The notes beneath the pieces are model-generated. The model worked only from the letters and a program-made list of their open reading frames with translations. It made no database searches and was not told the DNA's origin. The translations under genes and the position numbers were made by a program. Positions 1 to 9,383 of a DNA stretch of 64,000 nucleotides are shown piece after piece. This DNA comes from Clostridium_AM sp900759715 (GTDB lineage Bacteria; Bacillota; Clostridia; Clostridiales; Clostridiaceae): assembly GCA_900759715.1 (NCBI GenBank), contig CAAEXF010000132.1:62001-126000 (forward strand), in the 5' to 3' direction. Positions within the stretch are counted from its first letter, which is position 1; each line of letters starts with the position of its first letter.

Positions 1-147
1 AGAAGACATATCCGGGAGCGCTACATTTACAATGCTGCTATCTAGTGTAGCCATAAGGGTACCTAATAAAACTACCGTTAAGATAATCCATCTTCTTTTA
101 TATATTTTTTGTTTTTCATCTTCACAGTTCATTTTTTCTTTAAACAT
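1..147 (-). CDS. MFS drug exporter, N-terminal fragment (runs off window)
   Basis: The first 49 codons of a minus-strand gene are visible; the rest lies left of the window. The reading begins ATG at 147 with AAGGGAG 13 nt upstream; a second in-frame ATG at 132 is a possible start. After a short charged cytoplasmic stretch comes a hydrophobic helix (residues ~20-34) ending in LDSSIVNVALP (35-45). That is the motif at the end of the first helix in 14-helix DHA2-type (EmrB/QacA-like) proton-driven exporters. Substrate cannot be told from this fragment. It is not operonic with the downstream two-component genes, since about 185 bp of AT-rich sequence separates them. Confidence 0.75.
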   Translation of the reverse strand, partial: MFKEKMNCEDEKQKIYKRRWIILTVVLLGTLMATLDSSIVNVALPDMSS

Positions 148-332
148 ATTAAGCTATATGCTCCCTTCACTAGTAAAAAGTTTCCAAGCAAACTTTATAT
201 AATATTTTATTTAACTGCATTATATATAGGCCTTTCTATTGATATTTTGCCCTATTTATAGCTTAATTATTTTTATGATGTTATATATTTAAAGGCTTAG
301 GATTTTTTTATATGAAAAATATTCTATATTTT

Positions 333-1889
333 TTAAATATCGTCCAATATATCATTTAAATTTTCCAGGAATATATCCACTAGTTTTGGATCAAAATGTA
401 AACCTTTTTGGTTTTTAAGATATTCTAAGGTTTCTTCGATACATATTGCTTCTTTATAAACTCTTTTGTGCGTCATTGCATCAAAAACATCTATTATTGC
501 CATCATTCTAGAACTTAGTGGAATATCTTCCTCAAATAGATTATTAGGATATCCTGTGCCATTATATTTTTCATGATGATTTAATGCAATTTCTGCAGCT
601 ATTCTGAAAATATCCAATTCTGATTTGCTGAGAATTTTATTTCCAAAAATAGTATGTTCTTTAATTACTTCAAACTCCTCATCTGTCAATCTCCCTCTTT
701 TTTTCAAAATAGCATCAGGTATAGCTATTTTACCAATATCATGCATAGTACTAGCAATTTTTAATACTTCTGCTTGAGAAGAAGAAAAACCATTATACAA
801 TGCAAATTTGTACATCATCTCAGAGATTCTTTTAACATGTCCAGCAGTATCCTCAAAGTGGTTTTCAACAACTTCCCCTAGAGTTGTAATAATTTCCTTC
901 TGTGTATTTAAAAGCATAGTATTTAATATGTAGTTATTTAAAGCTACAGAATAGTTTGTTAAAAATAAATTTATCAGTTCAAAATCATATAATTCTGAAT
1001 CCCCTTCAATGAATATATAATTATTCAAACTATTTTCACTACTATTTTTAATGATAAAACCATTACCAATAAAATGGATTTTTCCACTTTCATGCAAATC
1101 TTCTTTTATCCACTTTGAAATATATTCTAATTCAGAAATATCTTCTATGTTTTTACCAATATATTCAGTATATTTTCCAGTAGCGGATGCAATTGTAGGT
1201 ATATTACTCTTATCAAGAGTTACAAAACCATGAGATAGCTTGGTTGGTGCTTCACTTATATATAATATTTCAGCATCATCCTGATAAAAACAAGACAATT
1301 GGCTTAAAATATTACTTAAAAATTGATCTAGAGTATTGTGCTTAAATAGATTTGCGCTGGTTTCAATAATTTTTTCTAAGCCTCTGCGATTCTTATCGAT
1401 TTGAAGCATATCTCTATAATTTCTTAATGCAGAATACATAGTTGTATGTAATCTTGTAACAGTCATTTCTGTCTTTAAACGATAGTCATTTATATCATAT
1501 TCTTTGATTACCTTTTCCTCTGGAGCTTCTCCTGGTTGTCCAGTACGTAAAATAACCCTAGTCATTTTATTTTTTAACGTCTTACGCAAATATTCTACAA
1601 CCTCAAGTCCAGAATTTTGTTTTTCCATTACTACATCCAAAAATAAAATTGCAGTATTAGGATTGTTTAATAAAATTTCCTTTGTTTCCCTGCCATTATA
1701 TGCATCAATAAATTCGAGAGTTTTACCCTCAAACTCGAAGTCTTTAAGGATCAGTTTTGTTACAGTGTGTACTTCTTCATCATCGTCTGCAATAACAATC
1801 TTATACTTACCATATAAACGAGGCTTTATTTCTTCTTCATCACTCAAAAAATCCAGTTCAATATCTTTAGACTCTAATATTTTGCTCAT
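333..1889 (-). CDS. Response regulator with DUF3369 and HD-GYP c-di-GMP phosphodiesterase domain
   Basis: A 518-aa cytoplasmic response regulator. A receiver domain (~28-150) has the acidic pair IADDD (33-37) and phospho-acceptor Asp85 in ILFLDVVM. A middle region (~165-325) has the DUF3369 look (YRLKTEMTVTRLHTTMYSALRNY at its start). The C-terminal HD-GYP domain (~335-515) keeps HD at 383-384 (MHDIGKIAIPD) and the GYP signature NHHEKYNGTGYP from 437. HD-GYP domains of this class hydrolyse c-di-GMP, so phosphorylation probably tunes c-di-GMP breakdown. Its ATG overlaps the TGA of the upstream histidine kinase (ATGA), so the two are translationally coupled partners. The His, Asp and GYP residues look intact; activity is inferred from the family. 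Confidence 0.9.
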   Translation of the reverse strand: MSKILESKDIELDFLSDEEEIKPRLYGKYKIVIADDDEEVHTVTKLILKDFEFEGKTLEFIDAYNGRETKEILLNNPNTAILFLDVVMEKQNSGLEVVEYLRKTLKNKMTRVILRTGQPGEAPEEKVIKEYDINDYRLKTEMTVTRLHTTMYSALRNYRDMLQIDKNRRGLEKIIETSANLFKHNTLDQFLSNILSQLSCFYQDDAEILYISEAPTKLSHGFVTLDKSNIPTIASATGKYTEYIGKNIEDISELEYISKWIKEDLHESGKIHFIGNGFIIKNSSENSLNNYIFIEGDSELYDFELINLFLTNYSVALNNYILNTMLLNTQKEIITTLGEVVENHFEDTAGHVKRISEMMYKFALYNGFSSSQAEVLKIASTMHDIGKIAIPDAILKKRGRLTDEEFEVIKEHTIFGNKILSKSELDIFRIAAEIALNHHEKYNGTGYPNNLFEEDIPLSSRMMAIIDVFDAMTHKRVYKEAICIEETLEYLKNQKGLHFDPKLVDIFLENLNDILDDI

Positions 1890-4006
1890 TTTTTCACTCC
1901 TTGACTTAGATTAATAATAATTTTAAAAGTAGTACCTTGTCCAACAACACTTTCGCAAGCTATTTTACCATTTAATGGTCCCGTAATTAGATTATATACC
2001 ACATTTAAACCTAACCCACTTCCACCACTATTTCTATTAGTTGTGAAAAATGGATCAAATATTTTTTGAAGATTTTCTTCTGAAATACCGCATCCATTAT
2101 CAGAATATGCTATTAAAAGCTTATCATTAATTTTACTTATATCTATTTTGATAACACCATCTTTCTTATCCTTAAATCCATGAATAAGAGAATTCATAAT
2201 TAAGTTTACCATCACCTGTGCAAAAGCCCCTGAATAACTGTTAATTACTAAAGCCTTGTCACAGTTTATAACAAATTGATGGTTAGTATTTTTATATTCA
2301 TGTTTTAAACTCAACAAAACAGTTTGAATGTATTCATATAAATTAAAATTTACTTTTTCTTCTATACTTTGATTTACAGCAATAGCTTTAAAACTCTTGA
2401 TTAATTCTGATGCCCTATTTAAGTTTACATTTAATATTTTTGAACTTTCTTCTACAGAGCCCATATATTCAACAAAGTTTCTCTTAGTCATTTTACCTTC
2501 GGACAATAGTGCTAAATTTTTCTTATTAATAGACTCCAAATATGATGCCGCAGATACTGATACACCAAGAGGTGTATTAATTTCATGAGCAACGCCAGAT
2601 ACTAAGCTGCCTAATGAAGCTAACTTTTCCTTATCAATTAATTCTTTCATAGCGATTCTCAATTCCTGGGTTCTCTCTAAGACTAAATTTTCTAGTGATT
2701 GCTTTTCTGCTTCATTTAGCCTTTTGATTTCATCTTGAGCTTCAACAAGTTCATTAAAGGATTTTTTTAAATTCGCTGACATATAATTAAAAGCCATTGA
2801 TAATTCATAAATCTCATTAAATTGAATCTTTTCCGTATCTAATTTTACATCCCAATTTCCTGATGATAGTTGAAATGCTGCTTTAGAACTTTTCAATATT
2901 GGATTAATAATTCTTTTTAATATAACTAGACCAACTAAAGCTCCAATTATGGTAATTACTAAAATAATGGCTATTGTGATATTTTGCCTAGCTTTTATTG
3001 TACCCATTAAATCTTTTTCTGGTATAACAACAACTACACTCCACTCAAGTCCTTGAGGCTCTTCCATCGGAGAAATTAATGCAAAGTTCTGTTCATTTTC
3101 TATGTTTATTCGAACAGTCTTATATTGGGCTATTCTGTTTTCTTGTAAATATTTTGATGTTTTGCTTATTAAAATATTCTTATTTTCAGTGGCATTAACC
3201 ATTTTGTTTGCATTTGGATTTCCTTGAGTAATTTTCATAACTGCTTCATCTCCAGAATGAGCAATTAGATTCCAATTTTTATCAACAATATATATTACTC
3301 CTGTTCCTTTAGTTTCATTAGCTTTTAGAAATTTATTTATACTACTAAGGTTTATATCTATACCGGTAACTCCTTTAAAATTTTTAGAATTATCCAAAAC
3401 AGGTACTAAAGTAGTGATAGTTGCATCCATTTTTTCATCATTATTAATATAAATATCTGACCACTGCTCACTAAGGGTTTTCTTAACTGGGATATACCAA
3501 GGCCTAGTCCTTGGGTCATATCCCTCATAGGATGAAGATAATTTACTTTCTAAAATTTCTTTATTATAAATATTTAGTTTATTTTCTGTTCTTTTATCTT
3601 TAAGCATCAAATTTAATGAATTATTATCATTAACTCTAATTCCAACATAATTTCCTCTTTCATCACCGTAACCTATAGCAGTTACTTGAGGCATTTCATT
3701 TTTTATTTTTTCTAAAAAGTATTTTGTGTAATTCTCAATATTATTTAAGTTTTCATCATTAAAGTATTTTTCTCTAGAGATGTCTCCTGCAAATAATTGA
3801 TTAATTTCAAGTGGTTTGCTGAGCATATCTCTAAGGCTTTGTTGAGTGTTTTCATTTAATGCTTTTAAAATTTTATCCCCTTGCTCTTTAACTATCCAAT
3901 TATAATCAGCTTTCCACAAAACAAGCAAAATAGATAGAATAATAATTATAAAAGATATAAAATGCATAATCACAACTGTTTTTAATGAAACCATTCTTTT
4001 TCTCAT
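1886..4006 (-). CDS. Sensor histidine kinase (Cache-HAMP-HisKA-HATPase)
   Basis: A membrane sensor kinase of about 706 aa. I place the start at the ATG at 4006 because GGAGG lies 5-6 nt before it; the in-frame ATG at 4024 lies upstream of that site and would add six residues. Order: transmembrane helix (~9-32), a large extracellular double-Cache-like region (~33-335) with the typical GYDPRTRPWY motif, a second helix (~340-362), HAMP, a short coiled coil, the H-box SGVAHEINTPLG and an HATPase domain with N-box NLIMNSLIHG, DNGCGI and GGSGLGL. Cache domains of this type often bind small acids or amino acids. It overlaps the HD-GYP response regulator by 4 bp and is presumably its kinase. Confidence 0.9.
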   Translation of the reverse strand: MRKRMVSLKTVVIMHFISFIIIILSILLVLWKADYNWIVKEQGDKILKALNENTQQSLRDMLSKPLEINQLFAGDISREKYFNDENLNNIENYTKYFLEKIKNEMPQVTAIGYGDERGNYVGIRVNDNNSLNLMLKDKRTENKLNIYNKEILESKLSSSYEGYDPRTRPWYIPVKKTLSEQWSDIYINNDEKMDATITTLVPVLDNSKNFKGVTGIDINLSSINKFLKANETKGTGVIYIVDKNWNLIAHSGDEAVMKITQGNPNANKMVNATENKNILISKTSKYLQENRIAQYKTVRINIENEQNFALISPMEEPQGLEWSVVVVIPEKDLMGTIKARQNITIAIILVITIIGALVGLVILKRIINPILKSSKAAFQLSSGNWDVKLDTEKIQFNEIYELSMAFNYMSANLKKSFNELVEAQDEIKRLNEAEKQSLENLVLERTQELRIAMKELIDKEKLASLGSLVSGVAHEINTPLGVSVSAASYLESINKKNLALLSEGKMTKRNFVEYMGSVEESSKILNVNLNRASELIKSFKAIAVNQSIEEKVNFNLYEYIQTVLLSLKHEYKNTNHQFVINCDKALVINSYSGAFAQVMVNLIMNSLIHGFKDKKDGVIKIDISKINDKLLIAYSDNGCGISEENLQKIFDPFFTTNRNSGGSGLGLNVVYNLITGPLNGKIACESVVGQGTTFKIIINLSQGVKK

Positions 4007-4160
4007 AATTACCTCCGATTCCATTTTTAAAATATCAATTATAATATTTTTTAAGTATAAAGATTGGAATTACTTCTATTAAATAAATTATTCTACATCA
4101 TTTAACAAAACCCTCTCTTACTCTTTTCTTTATCAACAAGTTTTAATAATCATATAGTCT

Positions 4161-4213
4161 CTAATCAAAAATAAAACTACCCATTATTCATAGGTAGTTT
4201 TATTTTTGATTAG
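4161..4213 (-). terminator. Intrinsic terminator of the aspS2-gatCAB operon
   Basis: A perfect 21-bp inverted repeat (CTAATCAAAAATAAAACTACC at 4161-4181 against 4193-4213) with an 11-nt loop. It overlaps the gatB stop codon. The A-rich arm gives a U-rich tail in the gatB direction. Confidence 0.8.
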
Positions 4214-5649
4214 TAGTCTTTAAGTTTTGCTTCTATAAGCTCCTTGGCTACTGCTGGGTTAGCCTGACCTTTAGTAGCTTTCATTACCTGACCCATCAAG
4301 AATCCGGCAGCTTGAAGTTTTCCATTTTTATAATCTTCTATAGATTTAGGATTTGCAGATAAAATTTCATCTACAACCTTTTCTAAAACCTCTGATGAGC
4401 TTATCTGGCTTAATCCCTTTTTCTTTACTATATCTTCTGGATTTTTGCCGCTCATAAACATTTCATCAAATACTTCTTTAGCAGCAGTTCCACTTATTTT
4501 TCCTTCGCCAATAAGCTTTATAAGCCTATATAGTAATTGTGGTGCTAAAGTCATATCACTGCATTCCATTTCTTTTTCCTTTAAGATTCTAAGTAAATCT
4601 CCTAAAATCCAGTTTGAGGCAATCTTTGGATCAGAACCTTCTTTTACTACCTCTTCATAGAATGCTCCAAGAGCTTTATCTCCTACGAGAATTTCTACTT
4701 CTTTTTCTCCTAATTTGTATTCTTCTATAAATCTTTGTTTTTTCGCATGTGGAAGTTCTGGAATAGTACTTTTTATAGCTTCTATCTGTTCGTCTTTTAT
4801 TATTATTGGAACTAAGTCTGGATCTGGGAAATATCTGTAATCGTGAGCATCTTCCTTTGATCTCATAGGAATAGTTCTTCCCTTTCCACTATCCCATCTT
4901 CTAGTTTCCTGTTTTATTTTATGCTGTTCTCCATAAGTGTAAAGCTCTCTCTGTCTTTTTTCTTCTTTTTCTAGAGCTTTTTGAATTTCTTTAAAGGAGT
5001 TTATATTCTTAATTTCTACCTTGGTATTTAATGCTTCCTGTCCCACTGGTCTCATAGAAATATTAGCATCACATCTTAAAGATCCCTGCTCCATCCTACA
5101 GTCTGACACTTCTGCATATTCTAATAAAGATTTTAAAGTCTTAAGAAAAGCTACTGCTTCCTCTGGAGAGTGAATATCTGGCTCTGTAACTATTTCTGCT
5201 AGTGGTACTCCTGCACGGTTATAGTCTATTAAAGAAAATGGTTCATCTTCCAAATGAACAAGTTTTGCAGGATCTTCCTCTATGTGTATTCTATTTAATC
5301 TTACTTTCTTTTTAACTCCATCTACTTCAAATTCTAGATGTCCTCCGCTGCAAATTGGTAAATCAAATTGTGAAATTTGATAAGCCTTTGGAAGATCTGG
5401 ATAAAAATAGTTTTTTCTATCCATCTTATTTAATTTATTTATTTTACAACCTAAAACCTTCCCTGCTTTTATAGCTAGGTTAATAACTTCCTCATTTAAT
5501 ACAGGTAGAGTTCCTGGTAAGCCTAAACATACTGGACATGTGTTGCTGTTTGGTTTAGAACCAAACTTAGTGGAACAGTTACAAAATATTTTTGTCTTTG
5601 TATTTAATTCAACGTGTATTTCCAAACCAATTATTGTTTCATAACTCAT
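4210..5649 (-). CDS. gatB: Asp-tRNA(Asn)/Glu-tRNA(Gln) amidotransferase subunit B
   Basis: The 479-aa GatB subunit, of usual length. It binds mischarged Asp-tRNA(Asn) or Glu-tRNA(Gln) and activates the carboxylate with ATP before amidation. Visible landmarks are the N-terminal YETIIGLEIHVEL, the NTCPVCLGLPGTLP segment with conserved cysteines, the signature DYNRAGVPLAEIVTEP, and the C-terminal YqeY-like tail ending GFLMGQVMKATKGQANP. It is the last gene of aspS2-gatC-gatA-gatB, with 31 nt to gatA and the operon terminator at its stop codon. It works in the GatCAB complex with the subunits encoded just upstream. Confidence 0.98.
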   Translation of the reverse strand: MSYETIIGLEIHVELNTKTKIFCNCSTKFGSKPNSNTCPVCLGLPGTLPVLNEEVINLAIKAGKVLGCKINKLNKMDRKNYFYPDLPKAYQISQFDLPICSGGHLEFEVDGVKKKVRLNRIHIEEDPAKLVHLEDEPFSLIDYNRAGVPLAEIVTEPDIHSPEEAVAFLKTLKSLLEYAEVSDCRMEQGSLRCDANISMRPVGQEALNTKVEIKNINSFKEIQKALEKEEKRQRELYTYGEQHKIKQETRRWDSGKGRTIPMRSKEDAHDYRYFPDPDLVPIIIKDEQIEAIKSTIPELPHAKKQRFIEEYKLGEKEVEILVGDKALGAFYEEVVKEGSDPKIASNWILGDLLRILKEKEMECSDMTLAPQLLYRLIKLIGEGKISGTAAKEVFDEMFMSGKNPEDIVKKKGLSQISSSEVLEKVVDEILSANPKSIEDYKNGKLQAAGFLMGQVMKATKGQANPAVAKELIEAKLKDY

Positions 5650-5680
5650 AATTAGGCTCCTTCCTTTTTAAGTTAATTTA

Positions 5681-7141
5681 CTACTTTATTGCTAGTGTAT
5701 CTATATCTAACTCCTGCTCTAATGCATAGGCAGCTTTTAATATTTTCTTTTCATCAAAATGTGGTCCAATGATTTGAACACCTATTGGAAGGCCTTCGCT
5801 GCTGAAAGCACATGGTATTGATATAGCAGGCACTCCTGCCAAATTTATATTAACAGTGTATATATCTGCTAGATACATTTCTAAAGGGTTTGAACTCTTT
5901 TCTCCACTTAAGAATGGTAGAACTGGTGAAGTTGGACTTAAAATTAAATCATAGCTTTCAAATACTTCTTTAAATTGTTCTTGTATTTTCTTTCTAAGTT
6001 TCTGTGCCCTATTATAATAAGCATCATAATAACCTGAAGATAGTGCATAAGTTCCAAGCATTATTCTTCTTTTAACTTCTTTTCCAAACCCCTCACTTCT
6101 TGACAATTCCATCAATTCATCTATTGTCTCATAATTTTTAGATCTATATCCGTATCTAATTCCATCATATCTTGAAAGGTTTGAACTAGCTTCTGCTGAG
6201 GATATTATATAATAAGCTGAAAGTCCTTCTTCTGTAATAGGTAAAGAAATTTCTTCTACTACAGCTCCCATACTCTTTAACTTTTCTATTGTGTCTTTAA
6301 TAGCCTTTTCTATTTCGCTATTAAGCCCCTTTCCAAAGAATTCTTTTGGAACTGCAATTTTTAGTCCTTCAACGCTTCCATCTAATGCACTTAAATAATC
6401 TTTATCAAATTCTTTATCTAAGCTAGTGCTGTCCATTGAATCATGACCTGCAATTACCTCAAGTGTAAGTGCACAATCTCTAACAGTTTTACCAAAAGGA
6501 CCTATTTGATCAAGTGAAGATGCAAAAGCAACTAATCCGAATCTAGATACTAATCCATAAGTAGGCTTAAGACCTGCAATTCCACAAAAGGCTGCGGGCT
6601 GACGGATAGATCCACCAGTATCAGAGCCTAAGGATATTGGTGCTATCCCTGCTGCTACTACTGCGGCGGAACCACCTGATGAACCTCCTGAAACCCTTTT
6701 TAAATCCCAAGGATTTTTTGTCTTCTTAAATGCGGAATTTTCAGTGGAAGATCCCATTGCAAATTCATCCATATTTGTTTTTCCGATAATAACTGCATCT
6801 TCTTCTTTTAATCTTTTAACTACTGTAGCATCGTAAGGTGGAATAAAATCCTCTAACATTTTAGATGCGCAGGTAGTTCTAATTCCATCTGTACATATAT
6901 TATCTTTTATAGCAACAGGCACTCCTGCTAGTTTGCCTACTTTTTCTCCCTTTTTAATTTTTTCATCAATAGCTCTTGCGGTTTTGAGAGCCTCCTCCTC
7001 ACATAATGTTAAATATCCATCTACATCTTTATCTACTTCCTTTATTCTTTTAAATAATTCTGTTACAACCTCTTCAGAAGTAAACTTCTTTTCTTCTATA
7101 CCTTTTTTTATCTCATAAGCTGTCATAGCTCCTATTCTCAT
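5681..7141 (-). CDS. gatA: Asp-tRNA(Asn)/Glu-tRNA(Gln) amidotransferase subunit A
   Basis: The 486-aa glutaminase subunit of GatCAB, which releases ammonia from glutamine and channels it to GatB. It belongs to the amidase-signature family. The catalytic Ser-cisSer-Lys triad can be read as Lys79 (VAIKDN), Ser154 (SGGSSGG) and Ser178 (SDTGGSIRQPAAFCG), matching the numbering known for GatA of other Firmicutes. The ATG at 7141 has GGAGG 7 nt upstream. It lies between gatC and gatB in the same orientation. Confidence 0.98.
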   Translation of the reverse strand: MRIGAMTAYEIKKGIEEKKFTSEEVVTELFKRIKEVDKDVDGYLTLCEEEALKTARAIDEKIKKGEKVGKLAGVPVAIKDNICTDGIRTTCASKMLEDFIPPYDATVVKRLKEEDAVIIGKTNMDEFAMGSSTENSAFKKTKNPWDLKRVSGGSSGGSAAVVAAGIAPISLGSDTGGSIRQPAAFCGIAGLKPTYGLVSRFGLVAFASSLDQIGPFGKTVRDCALTLEVIAGHDSMDSTSLDKEFDKDYLSALDGSVEGLKIAVPKEFFGKGLNSEIEKAIKDTIEKLKSMGAVVEEISLPITEEGLSAYYIISSAEASSNLSRYDGIRYGYRSKNYETIDELMELSRSEGFGKEVKRRIMLGTYALSSGYYDAYYNRAQKLRKKIQEQFKEVFESYDLILSPTSPVLPFLSGEKSSNPLEMYLADIYTVNINLAGVPAISIPCAFSSEGLPIGVQIIGPHFDEKKILKAAYALEQELDIDTLAIK

Positions 7142-7173
7142 AAGACTTCCTCCTGATTTTAATATTTAATTCT

Positions 7174-7458
7174 CTACTCAATTATCTTTGGAACTTCAAT
7201 ATAGGTTTCTCTTTTGGTTTTAACATTTTGGAATAGCTTTTCCTTATCTTCAAAGACTTTTTCTTCATCTTTTCTGATCACTGACTTTAAGCCTTCTCCC
7301 TTAGGATGTATATCTATATCGTTTAAATCAAATTTATCTATATATTCAAAATGCCCCAGAATTGCACCAAACTCTGCTGCCATTTTTTCTATTTCTTCTT
7401 CCGTAAACTTTAATTTTGAAAGTTTAGCAATATATTTTACTTCATCAATACTAATCAT
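7174..7458 (-). CDS. gatC: Asp-tRNA(Asn)/Glu-tRNA(Gln) amidotransferase subunit C
   Basis: A 94-aa GatC, the small belt-like subunit that holds GatA and GatB together. It shows the family start MISIDEVKYIAKLSKL, the middle LGHFEYIDKFDLNDID and an acidic C-terminal half. GGAGG precedes the ATG. About 90 bp separate it from the aspartyl-tRNA synthetase gene upstream. Confidence 0.95.
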   Translation of the reverse strand: MISIDEVKYIAKLSKLKFTEEEIEKMAAEFGAILGHFEYIDKFDLNDIDIHPKGEGLKSVIRKDEEKVFEDKEKLFQNVKTKRETYIEVPKIIE

Positions 7459-7550
7459 TTTTCTTTCCTCCAGTTCATTATTTGGGTTCTGCTAACGCAG
7501 TATGACGCAAAATATGCTATCATATTCGCTTGTTATTTATTTGAATGTTC

Positions 7551-8870
7551 CTAGGGTGTCATTCTTTTCATATCTCTTGGTAGTAACGTAGACTCTCTTA
7601 TATTTTCTAGGTTTAATATTTTCATAGTTAATCTTTCAAGACCTATTGCAAATCCACCATGTGGAGGCATACCATATCTAAAGTTTTCAATGTAAAAATC
7701 AAAATCCTCAGGGTTTAGTCCAAATTTTATAATGTTTTCTTTTAGCATTTCATAGTCATGAATTCTTTGACCTCCTGTAGTTATTTCCAAACCTTTATAT
7801 ATTAGGTCAAAGCTTCTTGTCATTCCCTTGCCATCAGGCATTGCATACATTGGCCTTTTAGCAACAGGATACTCTGTAAGAAAAACAAAGTCACTTCCAT
7901 AAGTTTCTTTTACATATTTTGAAAATAAAATTTCTCCTTCAGCATCTATATTTCCTACTGGGGACCTTTTGCTATACTTTTCTAATAATATTCTGTGAGC
8001 CTCTGAAAGAGGTATTCTAGGAATCTCAACTTTTTCTGGAAGCTCTATTTCATACATTTTTAGCTCATTTGGACAAGTCTTTCTTAGATACTCAAACAGA
8101 TATCTTATAAAGCCTTCTTCTAAATCCATAACGTCATTTTCATCCTTTATGAATCCCATCTCTACGTCAAGACTTACATACTCATTTAAATGTCTCCATG
8201 TGTTGTGAAGCTCAGCTCTATATGCATGCCCTATCTCAAATACTCTTTCAAATCCAGCTCCTACCATCATCTGCTTATAAAATTGAGGGCTTTGAGCTAA
8301 AAAGGCTCTGCGATCAAAATAGTTTACAGTAAATACTTCTGATCCACCTTCTGTACCTGTTCCTAATATTTTTGGTGTATGAATTTCTGAAAATTTCTCA
8401 CCTCTTAAATAATCTCTGAAAGCTGTTACTATTTCTTCCTGAACTTTAAAGATTGCTCTTTTCTTTGGAGCTCTAAGACTTATGCCTCTGTGGTCTAATT
8501 CCGTTTCTAGGTGTACTTTTGTCTTCCCTTGATTAACTGCTATTGGAAGCATATCATAATAGGTTTTTCCTAAAACTTTTAAATCTTTAATTTGCAATTC
8601 AATTCCACCAGGTGCCTTAGGGTTTTCAACTTTAGTTCCTACTACCTCTACACTCATTTCTGCTCTCAACTCTTTAAGTGTTTCTTTATCTGCAACTAAT
8701 TGAATTATTCCTGTTTTATCTCTAAGGTGTACAAAACCAAATTTGCCTAAGTCGTGAATTTTGTGTACCCATCCTCGTACCAAAACTTCATCACCATGAG
8801 CCTTTTTAACATCTTCTACATATACTCTTTCTTTTGACCCTACTTCTTCTTTTTTTACTAACATTTCCAT
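7551..8870 (-). CDS. aspS2: Archaeal-type aspartyl-tRNA synthetase (likely non-discriminating, serves tRNA-Asn)
   Basis: A 439-aa class IIb synthetase. The N-terminal OB fold (~20-105; GWVHKIHDLGKFGFVHLRDK) binds the anticodon. The catalytic core has motif 2 (FEIGHAYRAE) and motif 3 (GGFAIGLERL). The protein lacks the ~120-residue GAD insertion of bacterial AspRS, so it is the short archaeal type. In clostridia such enzymes are known as AspRS2 and put Asp on tRNA(Asn) for conversion by GatCAB. Placement directly upstream of gatCAB and behind a shared T-box leader fits that role. AsnRS was considered, but the length, GatCAB context and overall pattern favour AspRS2. The ATG at 8870 follows GGAGG by 8 nt. 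Confidence 0.92.
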   Translation of the reverse strand: MEMLVKKEEVGSKERVYVEDVKKAHGDEVLVRGWVHKIHDLGKFGFVHLRDKTGIIQLVADKETLKELRAEMSVEVVGTKVENPKAPGGIELQIKDLKVLGKTYYDMLPIAVNQGKTKVHLETELDHRGISLRAPKKRAIFKVQEEIVTAFRDYLRGEKFSEIHTPKILGTGTEGGSEVFTVNYFDRRAFLAQSPQFYKQMMVGAGFERVFEIGHAYRAELHNTWRHLNEYVSLDVEMGFIKDENDVMDLEEGFIRYLFEYLRKTCPNELKMYEIELPEKVEIPRIPLSEAHRILLEKYSKRSPVGNIDAEGEILFSKYVKETYGSDFVFLTEYPVAKRPMYAMPDGKGMTRSFDLIYKGLEITTGGQRIHDYEMLKENIIKFGLNPEDFDFYIENFRYGMPPHGGFAIGLERLTMKILNLENIRESTLLPRDMKRMTP

Positions 8871-8907
8871 AATCTTTACCTCCTAAATTTTTTATTCTTC
8901 ACAATAT

Positions 8908-9065
8908 AAAAACGCCCCTGTATCTTAAAGATACAGGGACGAATACAATTCCGCGGTGCCACCCCAATTAGCATTAAAGCTCTCTCATAATATCAGCAAG
9001 CACGATTTTTATTGAAAATCAAATGACATCATCATTCATTTTCAATAAAATTCTGTACTTTGGTA
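8908..9065 (-). promoter_or_regulatory. Second T-box antiterminator/terminator unit (no obvious Stem I)
   Basis: This copy sits just upstream of aspS2. The T-box core GGTGGCACCGCGG reads on the minus strand at 8963-8951. The terminator is an 11-bp stem (CCCTGTATCTT, 8938-8928, with 8926-8916) followed by a T-run. A hairpin of ATTTTATTGAAAAT against ATTTTCAATAAAAAT lies upstream in place of a normal Stem I. The Stem III/T-box part resembles that of the upstream module, which suggests partial duplication. How it would sense tRNA without its own specifier loop is unclear; it may use the single Stem I upstream. Confidence 0.8.
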
Positions 9066-9078
9066 TTTTTAGAAATAA

Positions 9079-9378
9079 AAAACGCCCTTATACCGTTATG
9101 GTATAGGGACGAATAATTTCCGTGGTGCCACCCTAGCTAGCTTTTAAAGCCATCTCAATTCAGTACAGATAATACATTGAAAAATCATGCTTTCTCGATA
9201 CTTAGTCCCTATAACGCTGGACGCTGCGGCTAAGCCTACTATTACAAATTTCGGTTAGCACTCTAGGGTGTTCTTCAATACAGTGTTTATATTCGGCTTC
9301 CACCATCCCGAATTCTCTTTAAATCCCGACTATATTTACTCTCCCTGTCATCGCTTTTCTGAAAATTCAACTTTATGT
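9079..9378 (-). promoter_or_regulatory. T-box riboswitch with full Stem I; specifier region contains GAAC (Glu/Asn)
   Basis: A complete T-box leader on the minus strand. The 5' part has the AGAGTA and GGTGGAAGCC-type elements of Stem I. The specifier-side strand reads TGAAGAACACC, holding GAAC at 9273-9270, in which GAA (Glu) and AAC (Asn) overlap. Downstream are the T-box core GGTGGCACCACGG (9132-9120), TTCGTCCC, and a terminator (CCCTATACC with GGTATAAGGG, 9108-9085) with a T-run. A two-codon T-box for tRNA(Asn) and tRNA(Glu) is known for the same operon in Clostridium acetobutylicum, and this leader matches that description. Uncharged tRNA binding should allow read-through into aspS2-gatCAB. 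Confidence 0.92.
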
Positions 9379-9383
9379 TCTTT

